Origin: Sulfurospirillum cavolei
GTDB taxonomy: Bacteria; Campylobacterota; Campylobacteria; Campylobacterales; Sulfurospirillaceae
DNA length: 64,000 nucleotides
Direction: 5' to 3'
NCBI RefSeq assembly: GCF_001548055.1
Contig: NZ_AP014724.1
Span: forward strand, 2,170,001-2,234,000
The notes below the pieces were generated by a model. It ran no database searches, had not been told where the DNA came from, and was given only the letters and a program-made list of their open reading frames with translations. Shown piece after piece: positions 1 through 8,979 of this stretch. Numbering within the stretch: the first letter of the stretch is position 1; each line of letters begins with the position of its first letter. A program made the position numbers and the translations under genes.

Positions 1-288
1 TTTTTGCGCCAAAAAAAGCCCGACGCCTGCTACGGGCGTATTGCTTAAATAGAGCGTTTCATACTCTTCTTCGTTAAAATAGCGTCCGTTTTTATCAACG
101 CTATTAACCATACCCTCCAAACAACTGTCCATCAATCTTTTTTCGTCAATCGGTTGAACAAATTCGTCTTTTAGTTTTTTAACGACTTCTTGATACGCAA
201 GCATAGCTTCCTCCGGCGTAACCGTTTTGGAAGATTGTGCCCATACCAACGATACCGTTACGAGCATACCGTACACAAACCTTTTCAC
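1..288 (-). CDS. S41-family (C-terminal processing) protease, N-terminal part only
   Basis: The gene starts with GTG at 288, seven bases after AAAGGA, and runs off the left edge after 96 codons. The first ~16 residues look like a Sec signal peptide (VKRFVYGMLVTVSLVWA). The next part has the helical pattern seen ahead of the PDZ domain in S41 proteases: a 'V..L.DEFVQPIDEKRLMDSCLEGMVNSVDKNGRYF' style stretch around residues 38-72 and then GVGLFL, where the PDZ domain would begin. These enzymes are periplasmic serine proteases that trim C-termini. The catalytic domain lies outside the window, so the assignment rests on the N-terminal region only. A TATAGT -10 element sits at 313-318. Confidence 0.62.
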   Translation of the reverse strand, partial: MKRFVYGMLVTVSLVWAQSSKTVTPEEAMLAYQEVVKKLKDEFVQPIDEKRLMDSCLEGMVNSVDKNGRYFNEEEYETLYLSNTPVAGVGLFLAQK

Positions 289-337
289 GTCAATCCTTTA
301 TTTTTTCCGAATACTATAGTAGCGTTTTTGCCTTTTT

Positions 338-802
338 TTAACAAGAAACGTCACTTAAGAGCAATCGAAACGGTTGCATCGACGAGGCTTGAAAGCCGCA
401 TTTCTCATAAAAACGATGCGCCGGTATATTATCCCCGTCCGTTAAAAGCGTTATCCGGCGACATCCGACGCTTTGTGCGTACGCAATCGCTTCATGAATT
501 AAAACAGATCCGATACCTTTTGAACGAAACGCGTTATCGACGACCATATCTTCGAGCCACGCGACCCTAGTGCCTAACGCCGTGCTGATACTCCATAAAA
601 GACTGACCATCGCAACGATGCTTTTTTCGTTTTCGGCTACGAGAATAACGCCGACCGAACCATCGCGTAATATGCTTTCAAGCCCTTTAACATGTAAAGA
701 TCGATTTGGGATGAACTCGGTCTCTTGCTCGAAAAGTTGTAAAAGTAACGTTACGAGTTTATCGCAATCTTCAATCGTCGCTTTACGGATTTTTAACATC
801 AT
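338..802 (-). CDS. GNAT-family N-acetyltransferase
   Basis: A 154-residue protein of the GNAT fold, which moves an acetyl group from acetyl-CoA to an amine; the substrate cannot be told. The acetyl-CoA binding signature is visible as VDNAFRSKGIGSVLIHEA (R/Q-x-x-G-x-G/A) followed by the typical late motif NIPAHRFYEKCGF. The open frame extends upstream to 925, but the start at 802 (MMLKIRKA, tandem ATGs) is preferred because AAGGA lies six bases before it and the GNAT fold begins there. It is divergent from the gene at 886 and lies upstream of the protease on the same strand. Confidence 0.85.
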   Translation of the reverse strand: MMLKIRKATIEDCDKLVTLLLQLFEQETEFIPNRSLHVKGLESILRDGSVGVILVAENEKSIVAMVSLLWSISTALGTRVAWLEDMVVDNAFRSKGIGSVLIHEAIAYAQSVGCRRITLLTDGDNIPAHRFYEKCGFQASSMQPFRLLLSDVSC

Positions 803-885
803 CGTTCCTTGTGAAATTAGTAAACGTATTGTAACATAGGAATCATTTTTGCTTGTACTCGTTACCTCACGATAAGGAGTAAACG

Positions 886-1374
886 ATGATGATTGACGAC
901 CAAACGAAAAAAACGTATCAGTCACTTCTTGATTCGACGACGACGCGCGTCAAAAGCGGTTTGGAAGATGCAAACTCGTTTGCGCAAACACTCGCCGACG
1001 AGATTAAAGCCAAATTTTCAACCGATAATGAAACCTCTACGGTCAAAGATTCAGAAACGACGCAGAGGGATCCTGCGGTTGAAACGTTTCTGGAAGATCT
1101 AAAAACAAAAGGTGCTCTTGCATTCTACCAAGACTACAATTTTGAAAAAATTGAGAAATTAATCGAAGAAAAGAAAGCGGAACTTACTGAAAAATTAGGT
1201 CTAGGAGAATCCACGCAACCGCCGCTTACGGGCAAAGCCCGCGAAGATGCGTTGACGAGCCTTGACGATATGCTCGACGCCTACCGAAAACAACTTCAAG
1301 AAAAAATGCAAGCGGAAGATAAGCTCGATCAGCAAAATACGATGCTCGGTACGTTTTTACAAGATTTAGCTTAA
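886..1374 (+). CDS. conserved-looking hypothetical protein, helical, 162 aa
   Basis: Function not recognised. The protein is soluble, highly charged and mostly helical, with a Glu/Lys-rich coiled-coil-like stretch near residues 83-103 and another near 120-150. It has no signal peptide and no membrane segment. AAGGAG sits six bases before the ATG at 886. Its TAA stop shares the TTAA at 1371-1374 with the stop codon of the convergent methyltransferase, so the two genes end on each other. Its neighbour upstream is the divergent acetyltransferase. Confidence 0.75.
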   Translation: MMIDDQTKKTYQSLLDSTTTRVKSGLEDANSFAQTLADEIKAKFSTDNETSTVKDSETTQRDPAVETFLEDLKTKGALAFYQDYNFEKIEKLIEEKKAELTEKLGLGESTQPPLTGKAREDALTSLDDMLDAYRKQLQEKMQAEDKLDQQNTMLGTFLQDLA

Positions 1375-2057
1375 CGTTTCCGATACACTAGCAAGGTTTT
1401 ATCGGGGGAATCGCCAAAAAGCCTCAGGGCTTCGGTTGTCTCCAATCGAAACCCTTCTTGTTTCTTGAGCTCTCCGAGCGTGTGAAAATATTGTCGGATT
1501 TGACCGCTGTGTTTACGGTAAAGCTCGCCCTCTTTTTCAAAAAATGCGATATGCGTTAAGAGTTCTTTGTCGGCATAATTAGCTTCGATGCATAAAAACT
1601 GCGTTTCGTTTTCAAAGCGCATCACACCCTCCGCAACGGCTTCAAATCCGTACAGGGTATTGACATCGCATACAAAATAACCTTTGGGTTTTAACACGCG
1701 ATTAATCGTGTGAAAAAAACCCGCCAACTCTTTGGGCGGTATGTAATTGAGCACGTCCGCGACCGCCGTAACGCAGTCAAAACGTTCCGCTTCAAAATCC
1801 TCCAACTCTTTACACGATGCTCGAACGCCGATCTCGTTGGCACGCTGAACCATAGAATCACTCCGATCGATCCCTTCCGCGTCGATATGTCGCTCTAAAA
1901 GATGCTTTAAAAACTTTCCGTTCCCGCATCCCACATCTAAAACCGAGCCGATAGAATAAGAGCTTAAATACCGAAGGTACGTTTTATAGAGGATTTCATA
2001 TTGGTCGTAAAAACCGATGAAAGGTTCAATTTTGGCGTAAAGATCAAGTGGATTCAT
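1371..2057 (-). CDS. class I SAM-dependent methyltransferase
   Basis: A 228-residue enzyme with a Rossmann-type methyltransferase core. Motif I is VLDVGCGNGKFLKHL near residues 40-54, the acidic residue ending beta-2 is in EGIDRSD, and the post-I region FDCVTAVADVLNYI follows. The N-terminal helices and C-terminal extension resemble the broad methyltransferase type 11/25 group, so the acceptor cannot be predicted. The ATG at 2057 is preceded by GGAAAG. The gene follows mqo on the same strand across a hairpin at 2070-2086. Confidence 0.85.
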   Translation of the reverse strand: MNPLDLYAKIEPFIGFYDQYEILYKTYLRYLSSYSIGSVLDVGCGNGKFLKHLLERHIDAEGIDRSDSMVQRANEIGVRASCKELEDFEAERFDCVTAVADVLNYIPPKELAGFFHTINRVLKPKGYFVCDVNTLYGFEAVAEGVMRFENETQFLCIEANYADKELLTHIAFFEKEGELYRKHSGQIRQYFHTLGELKKQEGFRLETTEALRLFGDSPDKTLLVYRKR

Positions 2058-2069
2058 GAGCAGCTTTCC

Positions 2070-2086
2070 GAGGGCGTTACGCCCTC
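2070..2086 (-). terminator. GC-rich intercistronic hairpin between mqo and the methyltransferase
   Basis: A perfect stem of seven base pairs, GAGGGCG and CGCCCTC, around the loop TTA. It follows the mqo stop on the minus strand but has no T-run; instead the next bases form the ribosome binding site of the methyltransferase. It is more likely an mRNA 3'-end stabiliser or a weak attenuator than a full terminator. Confidence 0.5.
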
Positions 2087-2094
2087 GAAGATTT

Positions 2095-3435
2095 TTAGTC
2101 TAATAACTCTTGTCGAAATAAGGCTTCGTTAAACGTACGACCGAGATGTTCGCATACTAGTTTAACGTCCCGACGGGCATTACCTAAACAGCTCGTTGCT
2201 CCTGGGCTTGGCGTCATATTGAAAATAATGCCGATACCGGGATTAATGCTCGCTTCGCCTAACATTAACTTTTGTTCTTTTTTGTTGATCACCTGCGGTC
2301 GTACGCCGCCGAAATTCTTCGCGTATTCAATTTCGTCTAATTGCAACGAAGGAACGATTTTTCGCGCATCTTTTAAGAAAAGCCCTTTATTGAAGTAAGG
2401 CACTTCAAATAAAAAGTTACGGAAGATATAATTTCTAATATCGCTATCTTTGAGCAAATCGTAGAATACTTTCGCGACTTTTCCGTCAAATTGCAACGTT
2501 TGCCAAAAATCAAGGTACGTACCGCCCGTGTAACGCTCCAACTTCGGCAAAACCAGCGCCGTCGGGCCAAAACGCGTACAGCCGCCGGCTAAAACGTCAG
2601 GGTCGCCGTGTAACGCGGCAAACGGAAGCTTTGGATTTTGAACCATATAGACTTTGCCGTTGAGCATCTTTTGTTTCGTCAAATAAAAACTTCCCGCAAC
2701 CGGCAAGCACGCAAAATCCAACCCGAATCCCATTTGATGCGCTAAATAAAGCGAATGCGCTCCGGCATTCACTACCACAAAATCCGCCGTAAAAGTATGG
2801 TCTTTGGTCATCACGACAAACATATCGCCGAGTTTCGTGATATTCGTCACTTGCGCATTTAAGTATACGTCCGCAACTTTTCCTTCGATTTTTTGTGCCT
2901 CTTCGACCAAACTTTCCGTCATTGCGCCAAAATCGACCGTACTGTACTCGCCGCCTTCGACGCCTACGCCTATAATGCTTTCCGGTCGTTCTTTACCGTT
3001 TTCGTCGAAGATCAATTTCGGCTCGATTTTCGCCAATTTTTCCTTATCGAAAACTTCCAAATACGGATACAACTCTTTAAACTCTTCGTAACGTTTTTGC
3101 ATGTACGCCACTTCGGTATCGCCTACGCCGATTGCCATTTTTTGGTGTGCAAATAAAAACTTTCCTTCATGACCGTATTGAAGGCAATATTTTGCGACCA
3201 TACTCGCCGTTTCTTTGACTTTTTTCGCTTTTTCTAGAGTATAGTTTGTCTCGATGTCACCGCAGTGAATCGTTTGAGAGTTTGACGTTCCGGCAGAATT
3301 AAGCTTTGCCAATTTTTCATATTTTTCAACCAGCGCGATACGCTTAATATCCGTGTATCTTGCAAGCTCGTAAAACAGAGCCGCACCTGAAATTCCGCCA
3401 CCGACGACTAAAACGTCATAGTGATTTTTTGTCAT
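2095..3435 (-). CDS. mqo: malate:quinone oxidoreductase-like FAD enzyme
   Basis: A 446-residue flavoprotein with the dinucleotide-binding motif VVGGGISGAALFYEL at residues 9-23. The following SAGTSNSQTIHCGDIETNYT and the C-terminal NFGGVRPQ and GIGIIFNMTPSPGATSCLGNA stretches match the Mqo family, which oxidises malate at the inner face of the membrane and feeds electrons to quinone. Mqo replaces NAD-dependent malate oxidation in many Campylobacterota. The frame opens at a TTG at 3444, but ATG at 3435 has AGGAAG nine bases upstream. A related LhgO-type 2-hydroxyacid oxidase is the main alternative. Confidence 0.8.
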   Translation of the reverse strand: MTKNHYDVLVVGGGISGAALFYELARYTDIKRIALVEKYEKLAKLNSAGTSNSQTIHCGDIETNYTLEKAKKVKETASMVAKYCLQYGHEGKFLFAHQKMAIGVGDTEVAYMQKRYEEFKELYPYLEVFDKEKLAKIEPKLIFDENGKERPESIIGVGVEGGEYSTVDFGAMTESLVEEAQKIEGKVADVYLNAQVTNITKLGDMFVVMTKDHTFTADFVVVNAGAHSLYLAHQMGFGLDFACLPVAGSFYLTKQKMLNGKVYMVQNPKLPFAALHGDPDVLAGGCTRFGPTALVLPKLERYTGGTYLDFWQTLQFDGKVAKVFYDLLKDSDIRNYIFRNFLFEVPYFNKGLFLKDARKIVPSLQLDEIEYAKNFGGVRPQVINKKEQKLMLGEASINPGIGIIFNMTPSPGATSCLGNARRDVKLVCEHLGRTFNEALFRQELLD

Positions 3436-3494
3436 ATTGAACAACTTCCTACTCTAAGATTTAGGGTTTATTATTGTAATACACTCTTGCCTAT

Positions 3495-3512
3495 AAAACT
3501 TTTAAAAGTTTT
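3495..3512. repeat. perfect 18-bp AT-rich palindrome between ridA and mqo
   Basis: AAAACTTTTAAAAGTTTT is its own reverse complement. It lies in the 88-base gap after the ridA stop and before the mqo start. It could be a regulator site for mqo or a weak ridA terminator; nothing in the sequence decides between them. Confidence 0.4.
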
Positions 3513-3523
3513 AAATTTCACGA

Positions 3524-3895
3524 TTATTTTGTTGCGATAACTTCGACTTCAACACGGGCGTTTTTAGGTAACGCTTTGACGCACACCGTACTGCGAGCCG
3601 GTTTGTGATCTTCAAAAAATGAGCCGTAGACCGCATTTACCGCGGCAAAATCGTCCATATCGGTTAGAAAAATCGTCGTTTTGACGACGTTTTGCAAACG
3701 GCTTCCCGCCGCTTCCAAAACAGCACTGACGTTGTGCATCACCTGCGTCGTTTGCGCTTCAATATCGCCGTCGTTAAAGCTTCCGTCCGGACGTAAAGCG
3801 ATTTGACCCGACGCATAAATTATCCCGTTGCTTTCAATCGCTTGAGAATAAGGTCCGATCGCTTGCGGAGCCTTGAGGGTTGCAATACTTTTCAT
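3524..3895 (-). CDS. ridA: RidA/YjgF-family enamine/imine deaminase
   Basis: A 123-residue protein with the full RidA pattern: IGPYSQAI near residues 12-19, YASGQIALRPDG, DFAAVNAVYGSFFEDHKPARSTVCVKALPKNARVEVEVIA at the C-terminus. The Arg in PARST is the conserved carboxylate-binding residue. The family hydrolyses reactive 2-aminoacrylate released by PLP enzymes. Its ATG overlaps the dapE stop as ATGA, so it is translationally coupled to dapE. Confidence 0.93.
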   Translation of the reverse strand: MKSIATLKAPQAIGPYSQAIESNGIIYASGQIALRPDGSFNDGDIEAQTTQVMHNVSAVLEAAGSRLQNVVKTTIFLTDMDDFAAVNAVYGSFFEDHKPARSTVCVKALPKNARVEVEVIATK

Positions 3896-5007
3896 TTTAA
3901 ATCCTTTGAAAAATTTTCTATCGTATGCGAAAACACGCGGTACAGGGCTTCGACCTCATCGAGGCAACACCGCTCGTTGGGAGCATGGATCGTATCGTTA
4001 ACAACGCCGCACTCCACCGTAGCGATACCGTAACTTCCGAAAAATCGCGCGTCGCTTGTACCGCCTGCGGTGGAAAGTTTAGGTGCAAAACCGTTACATG
4101 CACTCAGTGCTTCTTGCAGTTTTGCGACAATTTTAGAATCTTTACATGTTAAAAAAGGGCGGGCACTTTCGTGAAGACGCAATCGATAATCCAGTCCGTT
4201 TAAGACCCCTTCTGCGTACGAGCGAACGCTCTTTGGATTTGTCTGAGTCGAGTTTCGGACGTTGAACATGATTTTTAACGAGTTGGGGGTGACGTTGGTA
4301 ACCTCCATACCGCCTCGTATATCGGTAACGACGATCTGAGAGGGGGCAAAGAAATCATCGCCTCGGTCTAAAAAATGTCCCGCAAAAAGAGAAAGCAACG
4401 GTGCCATTTGATGAACGGGATTGATGCTTTTTTCAGGGTACGCCGCGTGGCCTTGTTTGCCCAAAATTTCGATAACGCCGTTAATCGAACCGCGTCTGCC
4501 TATTTTGATTGCATCGCCGAAGAGTTTCTCGGACGTCGGTTCGGCAACAACGGCATAATCGGGCAAAAGAGCGCGTCGCTCGAGTTCACGAAGCATTTCG
4601 ATCGTCCCGTACGTGGCATCGCCCTCTTCGTCGCTGGTCAGCAGTAACGAAAGCGTTCCCTTAAAATCGCGCGTCGTTTTAAGAGCCTGAATACTTGCCG
4701 CTACGCCGCTTTTCATATCTTGAGCACCTCTGGCGTAAACGTTTTTCCCTTCGATCAAGGGTTCAAACGGATCGCTCTTCCACCCTTCTCCGGGAGGAAC
4801 GACGTCGACATGTCCCGCAAAACAGAGGTGTTCACCCTCGCCGAATTTTTTGAAAAGGAAGAGATTTTTCGTCGATTCGATTGAAACTTCAATCGCTTCA
4901 AAATCGTCCAAATAGCCTCGAATAAACGCAAACGAGCCTGCTTCGTCGGGCGTGATCGAAGGAAAACGCAATAAAGTTAAAAAAAGTTCTTTCGTACTTA
5001 ACATCAT
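3892..5007 (-). CDS. dapE: succinyl-diaminopimelate desuccinylase
   Basis: This M20 metallopeptidase-fold enzyme removes succinate from N-succinyl-LL-diaminopimelate in the lysine/peptidoglycan pathway. Metal ligands are visible in CFAGHVDVVPPGEGW (His and Asp), SDEEGDA (catalytic Glu-Glu), VAEPTS and the C-terminal VNDTIHAPNE (His). At 371 residues it has the usual length. Tandem ATGs at 5007 and 5004 are both possible, with GAGG just upstream favouring 5004. It lies 70 bases downstream of mutS2. A probable succinyl-DAP aminotransferase gene lies further upstream in the same run. Confidence 0.92.
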   Translation of the reverse strand: MMLSTKELFLTLLRFPSITPDEAGSFAFIRGYLDDFEAIEVSIESTKNLFLFKKFGEGEHLCFAGHVDVVPPGEGWKSDPFEPLIEGKNVYARGAQDMKSGVAASIQALKTTRDFKGTLSLLLTSDEEGDATYGTIEMLRELERRALLPDYAVVAEPTSEKLFGDAIKIGRRGSINGVIEILGKQGHAAYPEKSINPVHQMAPLLSLFAGHFLDRGDDFFAPSQIVVTDIRGGMEVTNVTPNSLKIMFNVRNSTQTNPKSVRSYAEGVLNGLDYRLRLHESARPFLTCKDSKIVAKLQEALSACNGFAPKLSTAGGTSDARFFGSYGIATVECGVVNDTIHAPNERCCLDEVEALYRVFSHTIENFSKDLK

Positions 5008-5077
5008 GCCTCAATTATAAAAAAGTCTGTTTTAAAGTTTGCACTTTTTTGAAATTATCGTCTTGCGACAAGCCGCT

Positions 5078-7285
5078 TTAAAGTTTAATCAACGTCGCTC
5101 CGAAACCGCCTAAGTTTTGCGGTGCGTCGGCGTACGAAACCAAGGAAGGGTACGTACTTAAAAATGTGCGTACCGCATAAGCCAATTTCCCCGTTCCGAT
5201 ACCGTGGTAGACCAAAACCTCGTCAAATCCGTTGATCAGCGCGTCGCTCAAAAACTTATCGAGCCGCTCGATCGCTTCATCGCTACGAAGCCCGTGCAAA
5301 TCCAAAATCATCGAACCGCCCGTCGTCTCTTTGGCGATCACGACGCTTGGTTTGTGCGAGTGCGGTTGCGGGCCGCTTCGTTTGAGCGATGCCAGCGGTA
5401 CGCGCATGCTAATGCCGTCGCATTCGATCAAGGCTTCTTCTTTTTTGATACTTTTGATCACACCTTTGGAACTGCCGTATTTGATCTTTTCTCCAACGCT
5501 TAAAGGCTCGCCCGCGCGCGCTTCCGGAACGTTTCGTTTGCTTTCTTGTCGGTAAAGATTGGCTTTGTTCAACAAACGGTGCGCCTCTTTAACGTCTTGG
5601 GTTTTAATGGCTTTTTTCGCCTCCGATACGGCGTCTCTAAACTCTTTCGAGAGTTTCCCGTAAGCGGTTTCAAATTCGCCTCTCACGCGTTCTTTTTCGT
5701 CGTTGAGCGAAATTTTCAGCTTTTCAACCTCTTGCAAGCGCGCATCTAACTCCTCTTTCGTCTTGCGCATTTGCAATTCTAAATCAATATTTTTTTGAAT
5801 CAGTTCGCCCAATTTCTCTTTGTCTTCGCCGTATAAGATTTTCGCTTCTTTCACGAGCGAAGGCGGAACTCCGTAACGAAGCGCGGTTTCAAACGCGTAA
5901 CTGCGCCCGATGGTTCCTTTTAAAAATCCATACGTCGGGCGTTCGTTTTTTTCGTCGTAAATCGCCGCTAAAAGCTCAACTTCCGGATGCGTCGCCAACA
6001 TCGAAGCCAAGCGTTTATGGTGCGTCGTAATGACGATCTTCATCTCTTTCTCGATCAGTTTTTCGATCATCACTTTAAACAGATTTGCCGCCTCGTCCGC
6101 GTCCGTACCCAATTCGATCTCGTCGACGCCGACTAAAGCATTTTTTTTGCCGAACAAGTGACTAAACTCGCTCATTCGTCCCGCAAACGTCGAAATGTCG
6201 TTTTTAACGCTTTGAGGATCGTCTAAAACGGCGTAGAGCTCTTTAAACGAGCCGATCGTCGAATGCGCGGCGTCGATTTTCATGGGAAGGAGGTATTTGC
6301 TCAGGAGTGCCGCGGAGAGAATCGATTTTAACAACATCGTTTTTCCACCCGCATTAACGCCCGTAATCATCAAAACGCGTTTGGAAAAATCGACGCAAAT
6401 AGGCTTAGGATGGGCCAATGCTGGATGCGAAAAGTTTTCGAGTACGATGGCGGACGATTTGGAAGAAGAGAGTACGAATTCCATCTCTTTTTCGCGCGCA
6501 AATGCGACGCGTGCGTAGTACGCATCGAAACGATCAAACTCTTTATTGATAAAGCTCAGAAATTTGAGCTGTTTGGCAAATACGGAGGAGATTTGCTTCG
6601 CGTATTTATAGATCAACTCCTCTTTTTTGTCGATCAATTCACTCTCTTTGGCGACCAATTTTGCCAAAGCTTCGGGAACGACGTAGAAAAACCCGCTGCT
6701 ACTGCGTGCAACGACGTTGCCTTTTAAGACATGGTTAAATCCGCCGCGCAACAAGAGGGCTTCTTGATTATTGATATAATGGATCTGTTTGTCGGCAAGG
6801 TATAACGCGATTTTTTCGGTTGCTATCAAGCGGCGAAGGGTCGTATTCATCTCGTCTTTGATGCTTTTGAGGTTTTTGTTGATGTGTTCAAACTGTTCGT
6901 CGACGCTCGATTTTAATTCGCCTTTTTCGTCGAAATAGTCGCAAATGCGCGTGATTTCAACCGGAATAACGATACGTGCGATCCATTCCCCCAACGCTTG
7001 ATCGAGCAGAACGCTTTGAAGATAGGTCGTATAAGTAACGATTTTGACGAACGCGAAAATCTCCGAAAGATGCAAAACGCCCATTTTACTTAAATGCGCG
7101 ATTGCCGTATCAAGATTGGGTACTTCCGGAAGCGGCTTTAGGCGGTCTTTTGCGAGCAGCTCGTGAATCAATTTAAAATGCAAATGCGCGTCGCCTTCCA
7201 TAAACAAAGGCTTTTCTCGCGCCAAAAAGTGTTTAAAACTCTCTTGATAATCGCTCAAATCGAGTTTGGCAAATAGCTTTTCCAT
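5078..7285 (-). CDS. mutS2: MutS2-family ATPase/endonuclease
   Basis: A 735-residue MutS2 protein. The N-terminal MutS core helices are followed by the ATPase with Walker A GVNAGGKTMLLKS around residues 315-327, VGVDEIELGTDADEA (Walker B) and ITTHHKRL. A long coiled coil spans about residues 515-590, and the C-terminal Smr nuclease domain shows LDLHG and YHGIGTGKL. Family roles are suppression of recombination and, in some bacteria, rescue of collided ribosomes. Its ATG overlaps the upstream stop as TAATG, so it is coupled to the 115-residue membrane protein. Confidence 0.94.
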   Translation of the reverse strand: MEKLFAKLDLSDYQESFKHFLAREKPLFMEGDAHLHFKLIHELLAKDRLKPLPEVPNLDTAIAHLSKMGVLHLSEIFAFVKIVTYTTYLQSVLLDQALGEWIARIVIPVEITRICDYFDEKGELKSSVDEQFEHINKNLKSIKDEMNTTLRRLIATEKIALYLADKQIHYINNQEALLLRGGFNHVLKGNVVARSSSGFFYVVPEALAKLVAKESELIDKKEELIYKYAKQISSVFAKQLKFLSFINKEFDRFDAYYARVAFAREKEMEFVLSSSKSSAIVLENFSHPALAHPKPICVDFSKRVLMITGVNAGGKTMLLKSILSAALLSKYLLPMKIDAAHSTIGSFKELYAVLDDPQSVKNDISTFAGRMSEFSHLFGKKNALVGVDEIELGTDADEAANLFKVMIEKLIEKEMKIVITTHHKRLASMLATHPEVELLAAIYDEKNERPTYGFLKGTIGRSYAFETALRYGVPPSLVKEAKILYGEDKEKLGELIQKNIDLELQMRKTKEELDARLQEVEKLKISLNDEKERVRGEFETAYGKLSKEFRDAVSEAKKAIKTQDVKEAHRLLNKANLYRQESKRNVPEARAGEPLSVGEKIKYGSSKGVIKSIKKEEALIECDGISMRVPLASLKRSGPQPHSHKPSVVIAKETTGGSMILDLHGLRSDEAIERLDKFLSDALINGFDEVLVYHGIGTGKLAYAVRTFLSTYPSLVSYADAPQNLGGFGATLIKL

Positions 7286-7632
7286 TAAGGAAGAATCCTA
7301 CATGTACTCACTTCGATTACCGTACCTTTATCGTTTTCGTTGATTTCGTTCGGGATGAAACTTTGCGTTCCGCTCACGTAAATAAACCGTTTAAGATCAA
7401 CCGTCACACCGCCTTGACATGTCAGCGTTTTCCCCTGTTTAAAAGCATTGACGATCAAGCGGCGTTGTTCGCTTTGGGACGCTTGATAGCTCTCGTAACC
7501 GATTGCCGAAGCGAGCAGTACGACCATCGAGCCGATCAAGGTCTTTTTCATGCGTGAAGAGAGCGTCTCTTTTTTGGTGTACAATACCGCGGCTAGCAGA
7601 AGGATTAACACTAAAAAGAGCAAAAATTGCAT
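7285..7632 (-). CDS. small membrane-anchored hypothetical protein, 115 aa
   Basis: Function not recognised. Residues 2-18 form one hydrophobic segment, there is a second hydrophobic stretch near 30-46 (TLIGSMVVLLASAIGYES), and the remaining ~65 residues contain two cysteines (LTCQGG and STCRIL) that could form a disulfide if that part lies in the periplasm. It sits between murC and mutS2 with one-base TAATG overlaps at both ends, so it is translated as part of that operon. The tight coupling suggests a conserved partner of this gene string rather than a chance ORF. Confidence 0.8.
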   Translation of the reverse strand: MQFLLFLVLILLLAAVLYTKKETLSSRMKKTLIGSMVVLLASAIGYESYQASQSEQRRLIVNAFKQGKTLTCQGGVTVDLKRFIYVSGTQSFIPNEINENDKGTVIEVSTCRILP

Positions 7633-8942
7633 TAGACGACTCCTCGAAGCTGATACGTAATGTCGCCCGCGCCGAAACTAATCACCACGCCTTCGTCAAA
7701 GCGCTCGTAACCTTCTTCGTTCGGGAAAATTTCGATCGCAGCGTCTTTGCGATGAACTCTGGGTGCAAATACGGGTGCGTACCGCGCAAACGCTTTTTCA
7801 AAATCGATAAACACCTCTTTTTCGCCGGCTTTCCATACCGGTAAAATAACCAGCTTGTCTACCCCTTCAAAACATTGGACGAAACTTTCGAGATTGTCGA
7901 TCGTACGTGAATATTTGTGCGGTTGCCAAATCGCCGTGATCGTTTTAAGACCCGTCAAATTTGCATAGGTTTTTGCCGAAGCAAGCGTTGCTTTAATCTC
8001 GGTCGGATGGTGCCCGTAATCGTCGATAAGGGCGAAATTATCCTCTTTGGCAATAATATCGAATCGTTTTTTAATTCCTTTATAACGTTTCAGTTTTTCG
8101 CGTACGATTTCCACGTCTTCTTCCACAAGGCTCGCCAAAATCGCCAAAGAAGCGTCCAACGCCATATGCGCTCCGATGCCCCAAACCTCGAAACGTCCTA
8201 AATCTTTGAGCACGAAAGAGGTATAAGGCTCGCCCTCATGCATCGTCGTTTCGATCGCTTGAATATCTTTGCTCGGATACAGACGAATCGCGTCCATCTC
8301 TTCAAGCGTCGCCAGAAAAGGATCTTCGGCATTGATGACGCGAATCGTAGCACTTTGCAAAAAGCGACGATACGCGCCGTAAAAGCGTTCCAAATCGTAG
8401 TTGTAATGCTCCATATGTTCCGGTTCGGCATTGGTCACGACCGCAACGTAAGGGTTGGAGTTTAAAAAACTCTCATCGCTTTCGTCCGCCTCGAAAATAA
8501 CGTTATTGCCCTCTTTATAGTACATGTTAGTGCCGTATTGTTTGCTTTCGGCTCCGATGACGACCGAACCTTCGATCAAAGACGCCAGCATCGCACTGGT
8601 GGTACTCTTACCGTGTGCACCGCACACCGAAAAAACCCGTCTGTTTTTTAAAATGAACACTAAAGCTTGCGAACGCGACATAATCGCGATTCCCTTTTCG
8701 CGTGCCCGTACCAACTCGACGTTATCGGGTTTAATAACCGCCGAATACACCACCAACTCTTGATCGTTAATGCATGAGGGATCGTGCGGAATGACCACCG
8801 AAATGCCCTCTTCTTCCAAACGTGCCGTAATTTTCGTTGCTTTAATGTCCGAACCCGTAATCTCATATCCTTCTTGTTTGAGATAACGTGCCAATGCCGA
8901 AAGCCCGATGCCTCCGATACCTACAAAATGTACTTTTTTCAA
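7632..8942 (-). CDS. murC: UDP-N-acetylmuramate--L-alanine ligase
   Basis: MurC adds the first amino acid of the peptidoglycan stem peptide using ATP. Visible are the N-terminal VGIGGIGLSALARYL, the ATP-binding CGAHGKSTTSAML near residues 108-120, EADESDESFL and the C-terminal domain motif DDYGHHPTE with WQPHKYSRT. The length of 436 residues is normal for the family in this group. The start is TTG at 8942 with AAAGGG five bases upstream; no ATG lies near. It opens the murC, small membrane protein, mutS2 coupled set. Confidence 0.95.
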   Translation of the reverse strand: MKKVHFVGIGGIGLSALARYLKQEGYEITGSDIKATKITARLEEEGISVVIPHDPSCINDQELVVYSAVIKPDNVELVRAREKGIAIMSRSQALVFILKNRRVFSVCGAHGKSTTSAMLASLIEGSVVIGAESKQYGTNMYYKEGNNVIFEADESDESFLNSNPYVAVVTNAEPEHMEHYNYDLERFYGAYRRFLQSATIRVINAEDPFLATLEEMDAIRLYPSKDIQAIETTMHEGEPYTSFVLKDLGRFEVWGIGAHMALDASLAILASLVEEDVEIVREKLKRYKGIKKRFDIIAKEDNFALIDDYGHHPTEIKATLASAKTYANLTGLKTITAIWQPHKYSRTIDNLESFVQCFEGVDKLVILPVWKAGEKEVFIDFEKAFARYAPVFAPRVHRKDAAIEIFPNEEGYERFDEGVVISFGAGDITYQLRGVV

Positions 8943-8979
8943 TTCAACCCTTTACAAAAATCTTTTACTTTTGACACAC

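Noticed and set aside
190-570. 126-residue plus-strand ORF over the protease start and acetyltransferase end
   Set aside because: It is Arg/Tyr-rich, lacks a ribosome site and overlaps two better-supported minus-strand genes.
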